From NCBI RefSeq assembly GCF_001027285.1, contig NZ_CP011509.1, forward strand, positions 12,300,501-12,364,500: a stretch of 64,000 nt of DNA, written 5' to 3'. Position numbers and translations under genes: made by a program. Below are positions 8,648 through 17,725 of the stretch, piece by piece. Below the pieces are notes generated by a model, which had not been told where the DNA came from, made no database searches, and was given only the letters and a program-made list of their open reading frames with translations. This stretch comes from Archangium gephyra. Lineage in GTDB: Bacteria > Myxococcota > Myxococcia > Myxococcales > Myxococcaceae. How positions within the stretch are numbered: position 1 is the stretch's first letter; every line of letters starts with the position of its first letter.

Positions 8648-8843
8648 GGGTTGCTCTCATTGATGAGGGGCGAGCCGTGGAGCAGCTGGTGGCAGACCTG
8701 AGGTTGGGGAGTCGTCTCGCAGAGGCATGCGCAGGCCCGTGGCACCGGGCGAGACGGCCGCGGGGGAAGACCTGACACGCCAGACCCACGCCTGCTTGGG
8801 GTGCATACGAGTGCGCCGCCTTCGGAGAAAGGAAAGGGGCGGT

Positions 8844-11800
8844 ATGCTGCTCCCCGTGCGGAACACAGGGGCGATGCAGGAGGCGTACGAGGAGGAGTTG
8901 CTCCTCGCGTTGGACGAAGGGCTGATCTCTCATGAGGAGACAGACGCCGTTCGTGAGGAAGCGCTCCGGCGGGAGCGCGGCCCGCTGGAACTGCTGAGGG
9001 AGCAGGGCCGGCTCTCCGAGGACACGCTGCTCATGCTGCGCGAGGAGCTCTCCCGCGAGGCCTCGGCCCGGCACACGGGCACGGACCCGGGTGGCTCCCA
9101 GCCCGAGGAGGCCGCCACCCTCGCCCCCGTCCCTCCCGGCACCGGCAATCCCTCCCCCGCGCCCTCGGGCACGCCGTCCGGCTCCGGCAGCGGCCCCGCC
9201 TCCAGCGCACCTCGCGAGCCCGCCTTCCCCGTCCCCGGGTGGGACCGCTACCAGCCCGTGCGTTTCCTCGGCCAGGGCGGCATGGGTCTCGTCTTCCTCG
9301 CGTACGATCCACTGCTGCGCCGCAACGTGGCGCTCAAGTTCGTGCGCGGCGAGGACCCCGAGCTCGCCCGCCGCTTCCTCGCCGAGGCCCGCGCCCAGGC
9401 CCGCGTCCGCCACGAGCGCGTGTGCGAGGTGTACGAGGTCGGCGAGGTGCAGGGCCGCGGCTTCATCGCCATGCGGTACGTGGACGGACAGCCCCTGGGC
9501 CAGCTCGCGGACTCGCTCACGCTCGAGCAGAAGGTGCTGCTGCTGCGCCAGGCCGCCGAGGGCGTGCACGCCGCCCACCGCGCCGGGCTCGTCCACCGCG
9601 ACATCAAGCCCGCCAACATCGTCGTGGAGCGCACGCAGGACGGCAGCCTCGCCCCCTTCGTCATGGACTTCGGTCTGGCGCGCGAATGGAAGGAGGAGGG
9701 CACGGCCTCGGGCGAGGTGCTCGGCACGCCGCACTACATGGCCCCCGAGCAGGCCCGCGGTGAGGCGGCCCAGCTCGACCGCCGCGTGGATGTCTACGCC
9801 CTGGGTGCCTCGCTCTACGCGCTCCTCACCGGCCAGCCCCCCTTCACCGGCGCCAATGCCCTCGAGGTCATCAACCGCCTCCAGGCCGAGGAGCCCCGGC
9901 CCCCGCGCGCGCTCGACAAGGACATCCCCGCGGACCTCGAGGCCATCGTCCTCAAGTGCCTCGAGAAGGAGCGCCCGGCCCGCTACGACTCGGCGCGCGC
10001 CCTCGCCGAGGACCTGGAGCGTTTCCTCGGGGGCGAGCCGGTGCTGGCACGCCAGGGCCTCGGCTACCGGCTGCGCAAGAAGGCGCGCAAGCACCGGGTG
10101 CTGCTGTCCCTGGGCTTCGCCGCGCTGCTGGTGGTGCTGCTGGCGCTCGGGCAGGCGGTGCTCGCCCGCCGCGAGGTGGCCGAGCGCGAGCGCCTCTCCC
10201 GCCGCTTCACCGAGCGCGTGGAGCGCATGGAGGCCTCGGCGCGCTACTCCGCCCTCTCGCGGCTGCACGACACGCGCAAGGACCGCGAGGCGCTGCGCGC
10301 GGAGATGGCCGCGCTGGAGGCCGAGGTGCGTCAGGCTGGCGAGCACGCCGTGGGCCCGGGAGAGTACGCCCTGGGCCGCGCGCTGCTCGCCCTGGAGGAC
10401 AAGGAGGGCGCGCGCGCACGCTTCGAGTCCGCCTGGGCGCACGGCTACCGCGAGCCGCGCGTGGCCTGGGCGCTCGCGCTGGTGCTCGGCCACCTCTACC
10501 AGGAGCAGCTGGTGCAGGAGGTGGAGCGCCGCGGTCCCGAGGAGCGCGAGGCCCGCCGCCGCGAAATCCAACAGCGCTACCGGGACCCGGCCCTCTCCTA
10601 CCTGCGCCAGGCCGAGGGCCCCGACGTCCCCGCCCCTCCTTTGTATGTGAAGGCGCTCCTCGCCTTCTTCGAGGACCGTCACGAGGAGGCGCTGGCCCAC
10701 CTGGACGCCATGGGCGCCACGCAGCCCTGGTTCCACGAGGGGCCGCTGCTCCGGGGTGACATCCTCCTGGCCCGGGCCACCCAACGCTGGAACCAGGGAG
10801 AGCGCGAGGGGGCCCAGGCGGACCTCGACGCCGGCCGCCGCGCCTATGCCGCCGCCATCTCCACCGCCGAGAGCGCTCCCACCGTGCACGCCTCCCTGGC
10901 GCAGCTGGAGCTCTCCGCGCTCGTCATGGAGCTGTATGGCCAGGGCAACGTCCAGCCCCCCTACGAGCGCGGCCTGGAGGCCATCTCCCGCGCGCTCACC
11001 GCCGCGCCGGACCACGCCCCTTCCCACCTGAGCGTGGCACGCCTGCACCGCCGGCTCGCCGAGCATCGCGTCCAGAAGGGCGGCGAGGGTGTGGAGCCCC
11101 TGCTGGAGAAGTCCCTCGCCGCCGCGCGCACCGCCCAGGAGCTCGCGCCCTCGGACCGCGTCACCATGGACCTGGGTGTCACCTACAGGTTGTCGGCCCG
11201 CTACCGGCAGCAGAAGGGGCAGGATCCCCGCGAGCAGCTGCGCCTGGCCCTCGAGTCCTTCGAGCACGTCCGCGCCGAGGGCCGCGACTACCGCTTCTTC
11301 AACAACCTCGGGGTGACCTGGCGGGTGTGGGCCGACTACGAGAGCGAGCACGGAGGCAATCCGCTCCTCCACCAGGGCAAGGCCATCGACGCGTACCTCG
11401 CGGCCATCCACCTGGATGAGCGCCAGCCGGAGCCGTGGATCAACCTGGGCAGCGTGTACCGCAAGCGCGCCTCGGCCCCGGACGCGCCGGACAAGGCGGG
11501 AGACCTGGGGCGGGCCCGTGACGCGCTGGAGCGGGCGCTGACGCTCAACCCCTCCAATGCCCTGGCCTGCTACAACGGAGGCTATGCCTCCGGGCTGCTC
11601 GCCCGCCATCACCGCGAGCGTGGCGAGGACTACGGCCCGGACCAGGAGAAGGCCCTGGCGCTCTACCGGCGGGCGCTGGCCATCAACCCCAAGCTGCCAC
11701 AGCTCCACAACGGCCTGGGCGCGTCACTCCTGTGGCAGGCCGAGCAGGTCTGGGAGGACGGCGGCGACCCCGAGCCCCTGCTCGCCGGGGCGTGGACGGC

Positions 11801-12584
11801 CTTCGAGCAGGCCCGGGACGCGGGGCCCCAGCAGGCCTACGCGTACCACAACCTCGGCGAGGTGCGGGTGACGCGGGCCCTCTTCCAACTCGCGCGGCGG
11901 GAGGACCCGGGCCCGGGACTGCGCGCGGCCCTCGAGTCCTATCAGCAGGCGCTCGCGCTGCTACCGGGGGATGCGGACCTCTGGGCCAACCAGGCCCGCG
12001 CGCACGTGCTGCGGGCCACTTGGGCGCTGGAGCAGGGGGAAGACCCCAGGCCGATGCTCGGCGAGGCCGAGAAGGCGCTGACGAAGGCGCGCGAGCTCAA
12101 CCCCCGGCTGGGCAACGCGTGGCGCTACCTCGGGGAGGCGCTCGGGGTGCGGGCCCGCTGGCTGGCCCGTCAGGACAAGGCCCGGGACGAGGATTTCGAG
12201 CAGGCGGCGAAGGCCTGGCAACAGGCGCTGGAGCTGGAGCCGCGGCAACAGGAGTACCGGCTCGCCGCCAGCGGCTTCTACCGCGACCGGGCCGAGTGGA
12301 AGCAGCAGCGGGGCCTCGACGGCGCCCCGGAGCTGAAACAGGCCCTCGAGCTGGCCGAGCAACCCCTGGCCGCGCGGCCCCGGTGGGCGCGAGCCCGGGC
12401 CCTGCGCGCCAGCGTGCTCCTCGTCATGGCCGAGCACGCCGACACCGCTCGGCAACAGGCGTGGCGCCACGAGGCCCGGGAGGAGTTGGAGCAGGCGCTG
12501 GCCCACAATCCCCACCTCGGGCCGGCGTGGCGCCACCGGCTCACCGCGTCGCGCGAGCCCGTGGCCGGGCCCACCGTGCCCTGA
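8844..12584 (+). CDS. Membrane Ser/Thr protein kinase with C-terminal TPR repeats, 1246 aa
   Basis: The kinase domain spans about residues 135-395: glycine loop GQGGMGLVF, invariant Lys in VALKFV, catalytic HRDIKPANI, metal-binding DFGLA and APEQ. It is therefore a complete RD-type Hanks kinase. A transmembrane helix follows (about 420-442, LGFAALLVVLLALG). After it come some 800 residues of helical repeats, mostly TPR-like, predicted outside the inner membrane. The N-terminal 130 residues hold a helical region and a Pro/Ser/Gly linker. Myxobacterial kinases of this layout are sensors or scaffolds. The start at 8844 has GGAAAGG upstream; 8871 is an alternative. It is transcribed alone. Confidence 0.88.
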   Translation: MLLPVRNTGAMQEAYEEELLLALDEGLISHEETDAVREEALRRERGPLELLREQGRLSEDTLLMLREELSREASARHTGTDPGGSQPEEAATLAPVPPGTGNPSPAPSGTPSGSGSGPASSAPREPAFPVPGWDRYQPVRFLGQGGMGLVFLAYDPLLRRNVALKFVRGEDPELARRFLAEARAQARVRHERVCEVYEVGEVQGRGFIAMRYVDGQPLGQLADSLTLEQKVLLLRQAAEGVHAAHRAGLVHRDIKPANIVVERTQDGSLAPFVMDFGLAREWKEEGTASGEVLGTPHYMAPEQARGEAAQLDRRVDVYALGASLYALLTGQPPFTGANALEVINRLQAEEPRPPRALDKDIPADLEAIVLKCLEKERPARYDSARALAEDLERFLGGEPVLARQGLGYRLRKKARKHRVLLSLGFAALLVVLLALGQAVLARREVAERERLSRRFTERVERMEASARYSALSRLHDTRKDREALRAEMAALEAEVRQAGEHAVGPGEYALGRALLALEDKEGARARFESAWAHGYREPRVAWALALVLGHLYQEQLVQEVERRGPEEREARRREIQQRYRDPALSYLRQAEGPDVPAPPLYVKALLAFFEDRHEEALAHLDAMGATQPWFHEGPLLRGDILLARATQRWNQGEREGAQADLDAGRRAYAAAISTAESAPTVHASLAQLELSALVMELYGQGNVQPPYERGLEAISRALTAAPDHAPSHLSVARLHRRLAEHRVQKGGEGVEPLLEKSLAAARTAQELAPSDRVTMDLGVTYRLSARYRQQKGQDPREQLRLALESFEHVRAEGRDYRFFNNLGVTWRVWADYESEHGGNPLLHQGKAIDAYLAAIHLDERQPEPWINLGSVYRKRASAPDAPDKAGDLGRARDALERALTLNPSNALACYNGGYASGLLARHHRERGEDYGPDQEKALALYRRALAINPKLPQLHNGLGASLLWQAEQVWEDGGDPEPLLAGAWTAFEQARDAGPQQAYAYHNLGEVRVTRALFQLARREDPGPGLRAALESYQQALALLPGDADLWANQARAHVLRATWALEQGEDPRPMLGEAEKALTKARELNPRLGNAWRYLGEALGVRARWLARQDKARDEDFEQAAKAWQQALELEPRQQEYRLAASGFYRDRAEWKQQRGLDGAPELKQALELAEQPLAARPRWARARALRASVLLVMAEHADTARQQAWRHEAREELEQALAHNPHLGPAWRHRLTASREPVAGPTVP

Positions 12585-12602
12585 CGCCACGGCTACTCGC
12601 CG

Positions 12603-12971
12603 TCAATAATCCGTCGACACGTCCAGCTCGCCCTGCTTGGCCTCGTGATCCCCCGGCCTCCCCTTGGACTTCCCGGAACCGGAGCGCGTGTCGGGCGCCA
12701 CCGTGAACGGGTACCGGCCCGAGGCGTCGGGGCTGACCGAAATGGGGCCGGTGCCCGCCTTCGCGGGATCGCTGCCGTCCAGGTAGAAGGGGCCGGACTC
12801 GGTCAGGCAGCTCCCCCGGTCGAAGCTCACCACCACCTGCACGGGATCCTGCACCACGAAATCCACGGCCTCGCCGCGCTTGACGGGGTAGACGCTGGAG
12901 AGGGACTGGAGCTGCCCGTTGGTATCGGCCTGGATGTTGACCTGCACGAGGGCAAGGTAGGTTTTGCTCAT
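12603..12971 (-). CDS. Small hypothetical protein under a sigma-54 promoter, 122 aa
   Basis: There is no recognised domain. The first 30 residues are beta-like (KTYLALVQVNIQAD), the middle contains one Cys and the phrase FYLDGSDPAKAG, and the tail is charged. It has no signal peptide. The ATG at 12971 has AGGAG 9 bases upstream; longer frames up to 13115 overlap the promoter and are rejected. It lies directly downstream of the sigma-54 activator gene. A good -24/-12 promoter sits between, so it is a likely direct target of that activator. Confidence 0.7.
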   Translation of the reverse strand: MSKTYLALVQVNIQADTNGQLQSLSSVYPVKRGEAVDFVVQDPVQVVVSFDRGSCLTESGPFYLDGSDPAKAGTGPISVSPDASGRYPFTVAPDTRSGSGKSKGRPGDHEAKQGELDVSTDY

Positions 12972-13033
12972 GGACTCGGACTCCTGCGATGGGTCCCGCG
13001 TGGGGACGTTGGAAGAACGTTGCCAGCGGGAGG

Positions 13034-13051
13034 TTGCAGGCACCGTACCAG
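13034..13051 (-). promoter_or_regulatory. Sigma-54 (-24/-12) promoter of the 122-aa protein gene
   Basis: On the minus strand CTGGTACG-GTGC-CTGCA matches TGGCACG-N4-TTGCA with GG (13048-13049) and GC (13036-13037) at the right distance. The predicted start of transcription is near 13025, about 54 bases before the ATG. Confidence 0.65.
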
Positions 13052-13116
13052 CGAGCCTGACATGCCCGCGCCCTCGGGAGCGCTCGCACCCGGCCGCTCC
13101 GGAGTCCCGGCCCACG

Positions 13117-13159
13117 CGTCACGGACACGTCACGGACACGTCAGGCCGGGGCTGACGCG

Positions 13160-13162
<3 letters not shown>
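13117..13162 (-). promoter_or_regulatory. Putative activator sites: CGTCA repeats in 11-bp steps plus a TGACGCGTCA palindrome
   Basis: CGTCA occurs at 13117, 13128 and 13139 in exact 11-bp register inside a repeated CGTCACGGACA unit. A perfect TGACGCGTCA lies at 13153-13162 and contains the stop codon of the activator gene. The cluster is about 65-125 bp upstream of the -24/-12 promoter at 13034-13051. The same palindrome, doubled, precedes the OmpA-fusion gene. Confidence 0.65.
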
Positions 13163-14803
<1,641 letters not shown>

Positions 14804-14896
14804 GGGGCCGGTTCTGGGCGTCAACGCCCGAGCAAGTCTACACCGCCCCCGCCCGCCGTGTTCAGGCCCGGTACCACACCGGGCAGCCATTTCCCC

Positions 14897-15463
14897 TTAC
14901 CTGGTGGGGAGCCAGAGGGCTTCGAGCTCCAGCTCCACGGCCTCGAAGGGCTCCGCGCGGATGCGCTCATTGCCAGCGTAGTTGCCCGCGAGCACCCACC
15001 GCTCGCCCTCGCGCCGGAAGACCTCGAGCGTCCGCGTCACGGGCTCGATGAGCCAGACATGTCCCACCTGCTCGCGCATGTAGACCGGCATCTTCTTCAT
15101 CCGGTCGAAGCTCGAGGTCGAGGGAGAGAGCGTCTCGCAGACCCAATCCGGAGGAAGGGTGAAGAAGGGCTCGTCCGGGTAGACCGGCATCCGCGTGCGC
15201 TTCCAACCCGCGAGGTCGGGAACGAGGATGTCGGAGCCCAGGTGCAGCTCCGGCTCGTCGAGGAGCCACCAGCCTCCCGGCCCTCCCCGCCCCCGTTGGA
15301 AGGGCCCGCTCAGCTCACCTCCCAGTACGGAGATCGCGAGCGTATGACGGCTGGCGGGCCGGGGCGAGGCGACGAGCTCGCCCGCGACGAGCTCGCCCAC
15401 CAGCGTCTCCGGCAGGGCACAGAGGTCCTGGTACGTCGCGGGTTTCTTGACCGTGACCGTCAT
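14897..15463 (-). CDS. Uma2-family (DUF820) protein, 188 aa
   Basis: This is a restriction-endonuclease-fold family common in cyanobacteria and myxobacteria. Visible features are the GELVAGELV start region, LGSDILVPDLAGW with the conserved acidic D (about residue 90), WVCETLSPSTSSFDR with the catalytic E region (about 116), and the HVWLIEP strand (about 144) ahead of the final barrel. The PD-(D/E)xK-like residues are present. The biological role of this abundant family is not established. The ATG at 15463 fits the usual N-terminus. Confidence 0.82.
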   Translation of the reverse strand: MTVTVKKPATYQDLCALPETLVGELVAGELVASPRPASRHTLAISVLGGELSGPFQRGRGGPGGWWLLDEPELHLGSDILVPDLAGWKRTRMPVYPDEPFFTLPPDWVCETLSPSTSSFDRMKKMPVYMREQVGHVWLIEPVTRTLEVFRREGERWVLAGNYAGNERIRAEPFEAVELELEALWLPTR

Positions 15464-15674
15464 GGGTTCGGCCGGGAGAAGACCACGCCGCCCCCAGCCC
15501 GGGGAAGCATGCTCCTGGAAGATGCAGGGCTCCATTGCTCAACAGGTAGCATGGCCCCTCCCCTACTTCTACAGTAATCAACAATGACGTGACGTGAGCG
15601 GTCACCTTTCCGCGGGGGACTCCGCCCGCGGACCCGCCCGCACGGGAGGCAGGCGGGCCCGGTGGGCGCCGCGC

Positions 15675-16442
15675 CTACTGGGCGCAGTAGGTGTTGCGGT
15701 CGATGACGGCCGTCACGTGGATGACCGAGCCGGGCCGCACGACGAACTCGCTGGCGCCCACGTGCTTGTCGTCCTGGCTGCACCAGTCATAGGTGTAGCC
15801 CAGGCCCGTCCACGGGTAGTGGGTGGTCTGCCAGAAGCCGTAGCTGGAGGCGTAGTTGTTGGAGATCCACGACTTGTGGGTGCTGGTGGCGCTGGCGGGG
15901 AACGCCAGGCCGCACGTGGTGTCGTCGACCTCCGCGTCCGGGCAGGGCCGGAACATGTCACCCGGCTTCACCCACATCTCGACGAACTGGCGCTTGTTGT
16001 CCGACTCGTTGGCCGGGGGCAGGCCGAGGTACTGGTTGACGCGGGCGATGCGCGCGGCGTCATCCGCCACCGTCTTGCATAGCTCCTTGAGCTGCGGCAC
16101 CGCGGTGACCCAGATCTCCCGGGACAGGGTGTTGTCGCCCTGCGCGTAGCCGGTGAACGTGGTCCACGCCACCATGCGCACCGCGCTCTGGTCCTCGTTC
16201 CACGACAGGCGCGTGTTGGACGGGGTGATCGCCCAGAGGTCGGTGGTGATCTCCTCCTGGGTGGCCTCGACGGCGTCGCGCACGGCGGCGTCATAGGTCT
16301 CCTGCGTGCAGGCCGCGGGCTGCGCGGGGGGCGGCTCGGGCTGCGCGGGGGGCGGCTCGGGCTCCTCCCCGGGACCGCACGCCACCAGCGACATCAGGGC
16401 CATGGCGAGCCAACGCGAACGCGGCATGACTTCGTGCTTCAT
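15675..16442 (-). CDS. Secreted lipoprotein of unknown function, 255 aa
   Basis: A signal peptide ends in a lipobox (LMSLVACG), followed by a Pro/Glu linker with two copies of EPPPAQP. The mature domain has conserved-looking Cys residues (CTQE, LCKT, RPCPD, TTCG, YDWCSQ and a terminal YCAQ) and a C-terminal beta region. No enzyme motif is seen. The ATG at 16442 sits after AGAGAG. Its promoter region is divergent from the stress-protein operon. Confidence 0.7.
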   Translation of the reverse strand: MKHEVMPRSRWLAMALMSLVACGPGEEPEPPPAQPEPPPAQPAACTQETYDAAVRDAVEATQEEITTDLWAITPSNTRLSWNEDQSAVRMVAWTTFTGYAQGDNTLSREIWVTAVPQLKELCKTVADDAARIARVNQYLGLPPANESDNKRQFVEMWVKPGDMFRPCPDAEVDDTTCGLAFPASATSTHKSWISNNYASSYGFWQTTHYPWTGLGYTYDWCSQDDKHVGASEFVVRPGSVIHVTAVIDRNTYCAQ

Positions 16443-16769
16443 CTGTCTCTCTGCTCCTGGAACGGGGGGGTTGAGGGCCGCGCACTCTCTCAGAGGAAGC
16501 CACCGGCGCAAACGGGTCCCGGACTACCCCGCCTTCCCAGTTTTCGAGAGGAACGGACCCGCTCCCTCCGGCGCGCCGAGCGGATGGCACCCCGTCAGGC
16601 CACGGGGCCCGGGCATGGCGTGTGCAACCCGGCTGCATCTGCGACAGGGAGGGGCGGCGGGAGGCGCAAGGCTTGCGCGCGTCCCACGCAGCCCTTGCGC
16701 GCCCCCCGCCTCCCACCGGCCCGCGTCCCTCGGAAGAGGGCTGGCACGGGACATGGAATGGGGAAGGGT
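16443..16769. other. Divergent intergenic region, no gene seen
   Basis: The 327 bases between the lipoprotein gene and the stress-protein operon have no convincing reading frame on either strand. They must hold both promoters, but I could not assign a clear -35/-10 or -24/-12 pair. Confidence 0.5.
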
Positions 16770-17195
16770 ATGGCCCGCATCCTCATCGCCGTCGATGGCT
16801 CTCCTCCGTCCCTGCGCGCCCTGGAGTTTGGCGCTTCCCTGGCCGCGAAGCTGGGCGTGGGGGTCCTCCTGCTGCACGCGGTGCCCCAGGTGGTGCTGCC
16901 GCTGGGGGGCATGACGCCGTCGTCGCTGTCGGAGCTGCTGCACAACCAGGAGGCCGAGGGAAGCCGGCTGCTCGTGTCCCTGGCGGACAAGGCGCAGCCA
17001 CACGGCGTGGCGGTGGAGACGGTGCTGGAGGTGGGGGAGGCGGCGGACGTCATCTCCGAGCGCTCGAAGGCGGCGGACATCCAGATGGTGGTGATGGGGA
17101 GCCGGGGGCAGGGAGCGATGGCGCGGCTGCTGCTGGGCAGCGTGGCCACGCAGGTGGTGCACACGGCCACGAAGCCGGTGGTGGTGGTGCGATGA
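16770..17195 (+). CDS. Universal stress protein UspA family, 141 aa
   Basis: A single Usp domain: ILIAVDGS at the N-terminus and the ATP-binding pattern GSRGQGAMARLLLGS (about residues 111-125), which matches the G-2x-G-9x-G(S/T) loop of ATP-binding Usp proteins. The start at 16770 has GGAAGGG just upstream. The stop overlaps a possible ATG of the next gene (ATGA at 17192), and the third gene is coupled in the same way. The three probably respond together to an energy or calcium stress signal. Confidence 0.9.
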   Translation: MARILIAVDGSPPSLRALEFGASLAAKLGVGVLLLHAVPQVVLPLGGMTPSSLSELLHNQEAEGSRLLVSLADKAQPHGVAVETVLEVGEAADVISERSKAADIQMVVMGSRGQGAMARLLLGSVATQVVHTATKPVVVVR

Positions 17196-17215
17196 GCGCG
17201 TTGGGAGGAAGTGCG

Positions 17216-17725
17216 ATGCGTCGGATACTGGTGGCGGTGGACAGCACCGAGGTGGCACGCGAGGCGGCACGCGTGGCGCTGGAACTGGGCGGGCGGGTGG
17301 GAGCCCAGGTGATGCTGGTGCACGTGCTGCCGGCCTCGGTGGCCGAGGGCGAGACGGCGGACTTCGCCGCCTTCGAGCGGGCGTGCGAGGACTACGCGCG
17401 GGGGCTGCTGGAGGAGCTGCGCCAGCACACCGGCCACAGCGGTCCGCCCCCTCACACCGCGGTGCTGCACGGGGAGCCCGCGGGCGCCATCTGCAAGGCG
17501 GCCGAGGCGGAGGAGGTGGACCTGGTCATCGTGGGGACACGGACGCGTGGGGCGATCGCGCGCACACTGCTGGGGAGCCTGGCGGACGAGTTGCTGCGCT
17601 CCTGCCCCAAGCCGGTGATGGTGGTGCCCGAGACGGGCCGCAAGGCGCGCGTGCGCCACGAGGACGCGAAGCCGGAGGCCAGCCCGGCGCTCGCCCTCCC
17701 GAAGCCGAGCGGAGCCCCGGGATGA
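17216..17725 (+). CDS. Universal stress protein UspA family, 169 aa
   Basis: A second Usp domain: RILVAVDST at the start and the ATP loop GTRTRGAIARTLLGS (about 107-121). A C-terminal tail of about 30 charged and Pro-rich residues is not part of the family fold. The start was placed at 17216, with GGAGG 8 bases upstream. An in-frame ATG at 17192 overlaps the preceding stop (ATGA) and would add 8 residues, so either is possible. Its own stop overlaps the ATPase start by ATGA. Confidence 0.88.
   Translation: MRRILVAVDSTEVAREAARVALELGGRVGAQVMLVHVLPASVAEGETADFAAFERACEDYARGLLEELRQHTGHSGPPPHTAVLHGEPAGAICKAAEAEEVDLVIVGTRTRGAIARTLLGSLADELLRSCPKPVMVVPETGRKARVRHEDAKPEASPALALPKPSGAPG

Noticed and set aside
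15610-15631. GC hairpin downstream of the lipoprotein gene as an intrinsic terminator
   Set aside because: The stem CCGCGGG/CCCGCGG exists but is followed by GAAAG rather than T residues on the relevant strand.
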